Assembly: GCA_021789755.1 (NCBI GenBank)
Contig: JAJYJD010000160.1
Span: 1-8,064, forward strand
DNA length: 8,064 nt
Source: Bacteroidota bacterium
GTDB taxonomy: Bacteria; Bacteroidota; Ignavibacteria; Kryptoniales; JAKASW01
Direction of reading: 5' to 3'
A program made the position numbers and the translations under genes. This document shows, piece after piece, positions 6,366 to 8,064 of this stretch; position 1 is the stretch's first letter; every line of letters begins with the position of its first letter. The notes below the pieces were generated by a model that ran no database searches, was not told the origin of the DNA, and saw only the letters and a list, made by a program, of their open reading frames with translations.

Positions 6366-8064
6366 TCATCCATGAAGATACACCATCAATACAGAAATGT
6401 CTGCCGGCGATACTCCCGATATGCGACTCGCCTGGCCGATTGACTGTGGCTTCACCTTCGTCAACTTCTCCGTTGCTTCGGTGGACAGCGACTTCACTCT
6501 TTTGAAATCAAAATCTCCGGGAATCATCATCGACTCAACTTTCTCAAACCTTTTGATCTCATCGAACTGTCGTGCGATATATCCTTCATACTTCGTCTCT
6601 ATCTCGACCTGTTCAACAACAGCCTTATGACTCGCGGCTTCGACCGGGAGAGAATCGCTCCGGAAAAATTCGAGCTGCAGAAGCTCGGACAATTTGACAT
6701 CCTGTCTCTTGAGGAGCTGCGATAACTTCTCGTTCTCAGTGAGCGGCGACGAGCCAATGGATTCAAGATAAGAGTTGACCGCAGACGGAGGAAGGCTCTT
6801 CTCGCTGATGTAGTCGGTCAGAATCTGAATGTGGGTCTCTTTCTCGCGTAAGGACTCGTAGACGTCACCCTGTATAAGTCCGAGTTGATGTCCGTACTTC
6901 ATCAGGCGCCTGTCTGCGTTATCCTGCCGCAGCATCAATCGGTATTCAGCCCGCGAAGTGAACATTCGGTAAGGCTCGCTTGTCCCTTTGTCCACCAGGT
7001 CATCGATGAGAACTCCGATGTACGCTTCAGACCTTTTAAGGACAAACGGGTCTTGTCCCTTCACTCTTAATGCCGCATTTATACCCGCTATCATCCCTTG
7101 TCCGGCCGCCTCCTCATAACCGGAAGTACCGTTTATCTGGCCCGCGAAGAAGAGCCCCCCGACGAGTTGCGTCTCCAAAGTAAGCTTAACTTGATGCGGC
7201 GGGAAAAAGTCATACTCGACTGCATATCCTGGACGGAGCATCTCGACCTTCTCCAGGCCCGGTACTGTCTTCATAGCTTCGAACTGGACTTCGGCTGGAA
7301 GGCTTGTCGAGAATCCGTTGACGTAGACAACATTCGTATCGCGCCCTTCCGGCTCGAGGAATATCTGGTGCCTCTCCTTGTCGGCAAACCTGACGATCTT
7401 ATCCTCGATGGAGGGACAATATCGCGGACCGATCCCCTTTATCAGGCCCGTGAAAAGCGGCGACTTGTCAAAGCCCGTTCTCAGAACCTCGTGGGTTTCA
7501 TGGTTGGTATAGGTGAGGAAGCAGCTGACCTGATCTCGAGTGACTTCCTTGGTCTGAAACGAGAATGGCTCCGGTTCCGGGTCGCCAGGCTGCTCCTCGA
7601 CACCCGCGAAATCTATACTGCGCCTGTCGACACGAGGCGGCGTACCCGTCTTCAATCTCCCGCTAACGAAGCCGAGTTTCTCCAAAGAGGCCGTAAGCCC
7701 TACCGCCGGAGGCTCGTTGAATCGACCTCCAATCCGGCTCTTGAGGCCTGTGTGCATGACGCCATTCAGGAACGTTCCCGCAGAAACGATCAGCGCCTTG
7801 CAGGCTATCTTGACGCCGGTTCCAGTTTCTACACCAACGATCTCGCCAGCGTCGGTGAAGACATCAGTGACCATATCCTGCACGACACGAAGATTCTCCT
7901 GTGCCTCCACCCGGCGCTTGGCTTCGAGTGAGTAAGCTTCCCTGTCGTTCTGCGAGCGCGGCGACCATACCGCCGGGCCCTTGGACCTATTAAGCATTCT
8001 GAACTGGATACCGGTGACATCGGCGATCTTAGCCATCTCTCCACCGAGGGCGTCTACTTCCCTC
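6366..8064 (-). CDS. mnmG: tRNA uridine-5-carboxymethylaminomethyl modification enzyme MnmG (GidA), 5' end beyond the window
   Basis: MnmG is an FAD enzyme that, with the GTPase MnmE, installs the (carboxymethyl)aminomethyl group on the wobble uridine U34 of several tRNAs. The frame stays open to the right edge and begins REVDALGGEMAKIADVTGIQ, which aligns inside the family. About 60-65 N-terminal residues, including the first FAD-binding glycine loop, are therefore outside the window. The ATG at 8036 is internal. Visible signatures, in order, are KGPAVWSPRSQNDR, GRLKTGTPPRVDRRSIDF, GPRYCPSIEDKIVRFAD (with the conserved active-site Cys), LEPEG, RPGYAVEYDFFPP, the second FAD segment GLFFAGQINGTSGYEEAAGQ, EPYRMFTSRAEYRLMLRQDN, KYEGYIARQ, and the MnmE/tRNA-facing end KPQSIGQASRISGVSPADIS. 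The gene ends at TGA 6366-6368, giving 565 visible codons against about 620-630 for the full family. The Trp-Ser-Pro variant after KGPAV is the form seen in Bacteroidetes-related bacteria. The parS site and murQ follow downstream. Confidence 0.97.
   Translation of the reverse strand, partial: REVDALGGEMAKIADVTGIQFRMLNRSKGPAVWSPRSQNDREAYSLEAKRRVEAQENLRVVQDMVTDVFTDAGEIVGVETGTGVKIACKALIVSAGTFLNGVMHTGLKSRIGGRFNEPPAVGLTASLEKLGFVSGRLKTGTPPRVDRRSIDFAGVEEQPGDPEPEPFSFQTKEVTRDQVSCFLTYTNHETHEVLRTGFDKSPLFTGLIKGIGPRYCPSIEDKIVRFADKERHQIFLEPEGRDTNVVYVNGFSTSLPAEVQFEAMKTVPGLEKVEMLRPGYAVEYDFFPPHQVKLTLETQLVGGLFFAGQINGTSGYEEAAGQGMIAGINAALRVKGQDPFVLKRSEAYIGVLIDDLVDKGTSEPYRMFTSRAEYRLMLRQDNADRRLMKYGHQLGLIQGDVYESLREKETHIQILTDYISEKSLPPSAVNSYLESIGSSPLTENEKLSQLLKRQDVKLSELLQLEFFRSDSLPVEAASHKAVVEQVEIETKYEGYIARQFDEIKRFEKVESMMIPGDFDFKRVKSLSTEATEKLTKVKPQSIGQASRISGVSPADISVLMVYLHG

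Noticed and set aside
7098..7931. 277-codon open frame on the + strand
   Set aside because: It lies wholly antisense to mnmG, which has unmistakable family motifs throughout. Its translation resembles no known protein and looks like a codon-bias shadow.
1..8064. CRISPR array, insertion sequence, tRNA, rRNA, defence or phage genes
   Set aside because: No spaced direct repeats, transposase motifs, cloverleaf-forming sequence or recognisable defence or phage proteins were found on either strand.

Overview
The window looks like chromosomal DNA from a member of the Fibrobacteres-Chlorobi-Bacteroidetes (FCB) group, possibly near Ignavibacteria or Chlorobi. Two things point there. A gene remnant at about 1640-1934 carries the YPNPFNPST signature and GVYFCRIES...KMVSMK ending of type IX secretion C-terminal sorting domains. 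The MnmG protein has the GPAVWSPRSQNDR variant typical of that group. The genetic code is the standard bacterial one, because msrA and mnmG end on TGA where their families end.

Layout. The left third (1-1985) is a zone of decay on the + strand with one intact gene inside it. Bases 1-597 hold the 3' end of a broken gene for a surface or secreted protein: an Ig-like stretch joined, across frame changes, to a FIMAH-like C-terminal domain. A nested inverted repeat with a terminator-like hairpin (620-719) follows. msrA (736-1284, minus strand) is intact, with its own candidate promoter. Beyond it lies a second + strand relic (1478-1934), a type IX sorting domain broken by one apparent 2-base deletion and one in-frame TGA, still followed by a good intrinsic terminator (1959-1985).

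The right three quarters (2045-8064) are conserved housekeeping genes, all on the minus strand and transcribed from right to left: mnmG (5' end outside the window), murQ and mfd. mfd starts on TTG inside the end of murQ, so those two are probably translated from one message. The 120-base gap between mnmG and murQ holds a near-perfect parS centromere site (6317-6332). parS next to mnmG (gidA) is a classic origin-proximal arrangement, so this locus probably lies near the replication origin.

Functions. mnmG modifies the tRNA wobble uridine, murQ recycles cell-wall MurNAc-6-phosphate, mfd couples repair to stalled transcription, and msrA repairs oxidised methionine. No complete new system is visible. 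The most informative items are the parS site, the two secretome relics around msrA, and a 27-codon reading frame that runs through parS.
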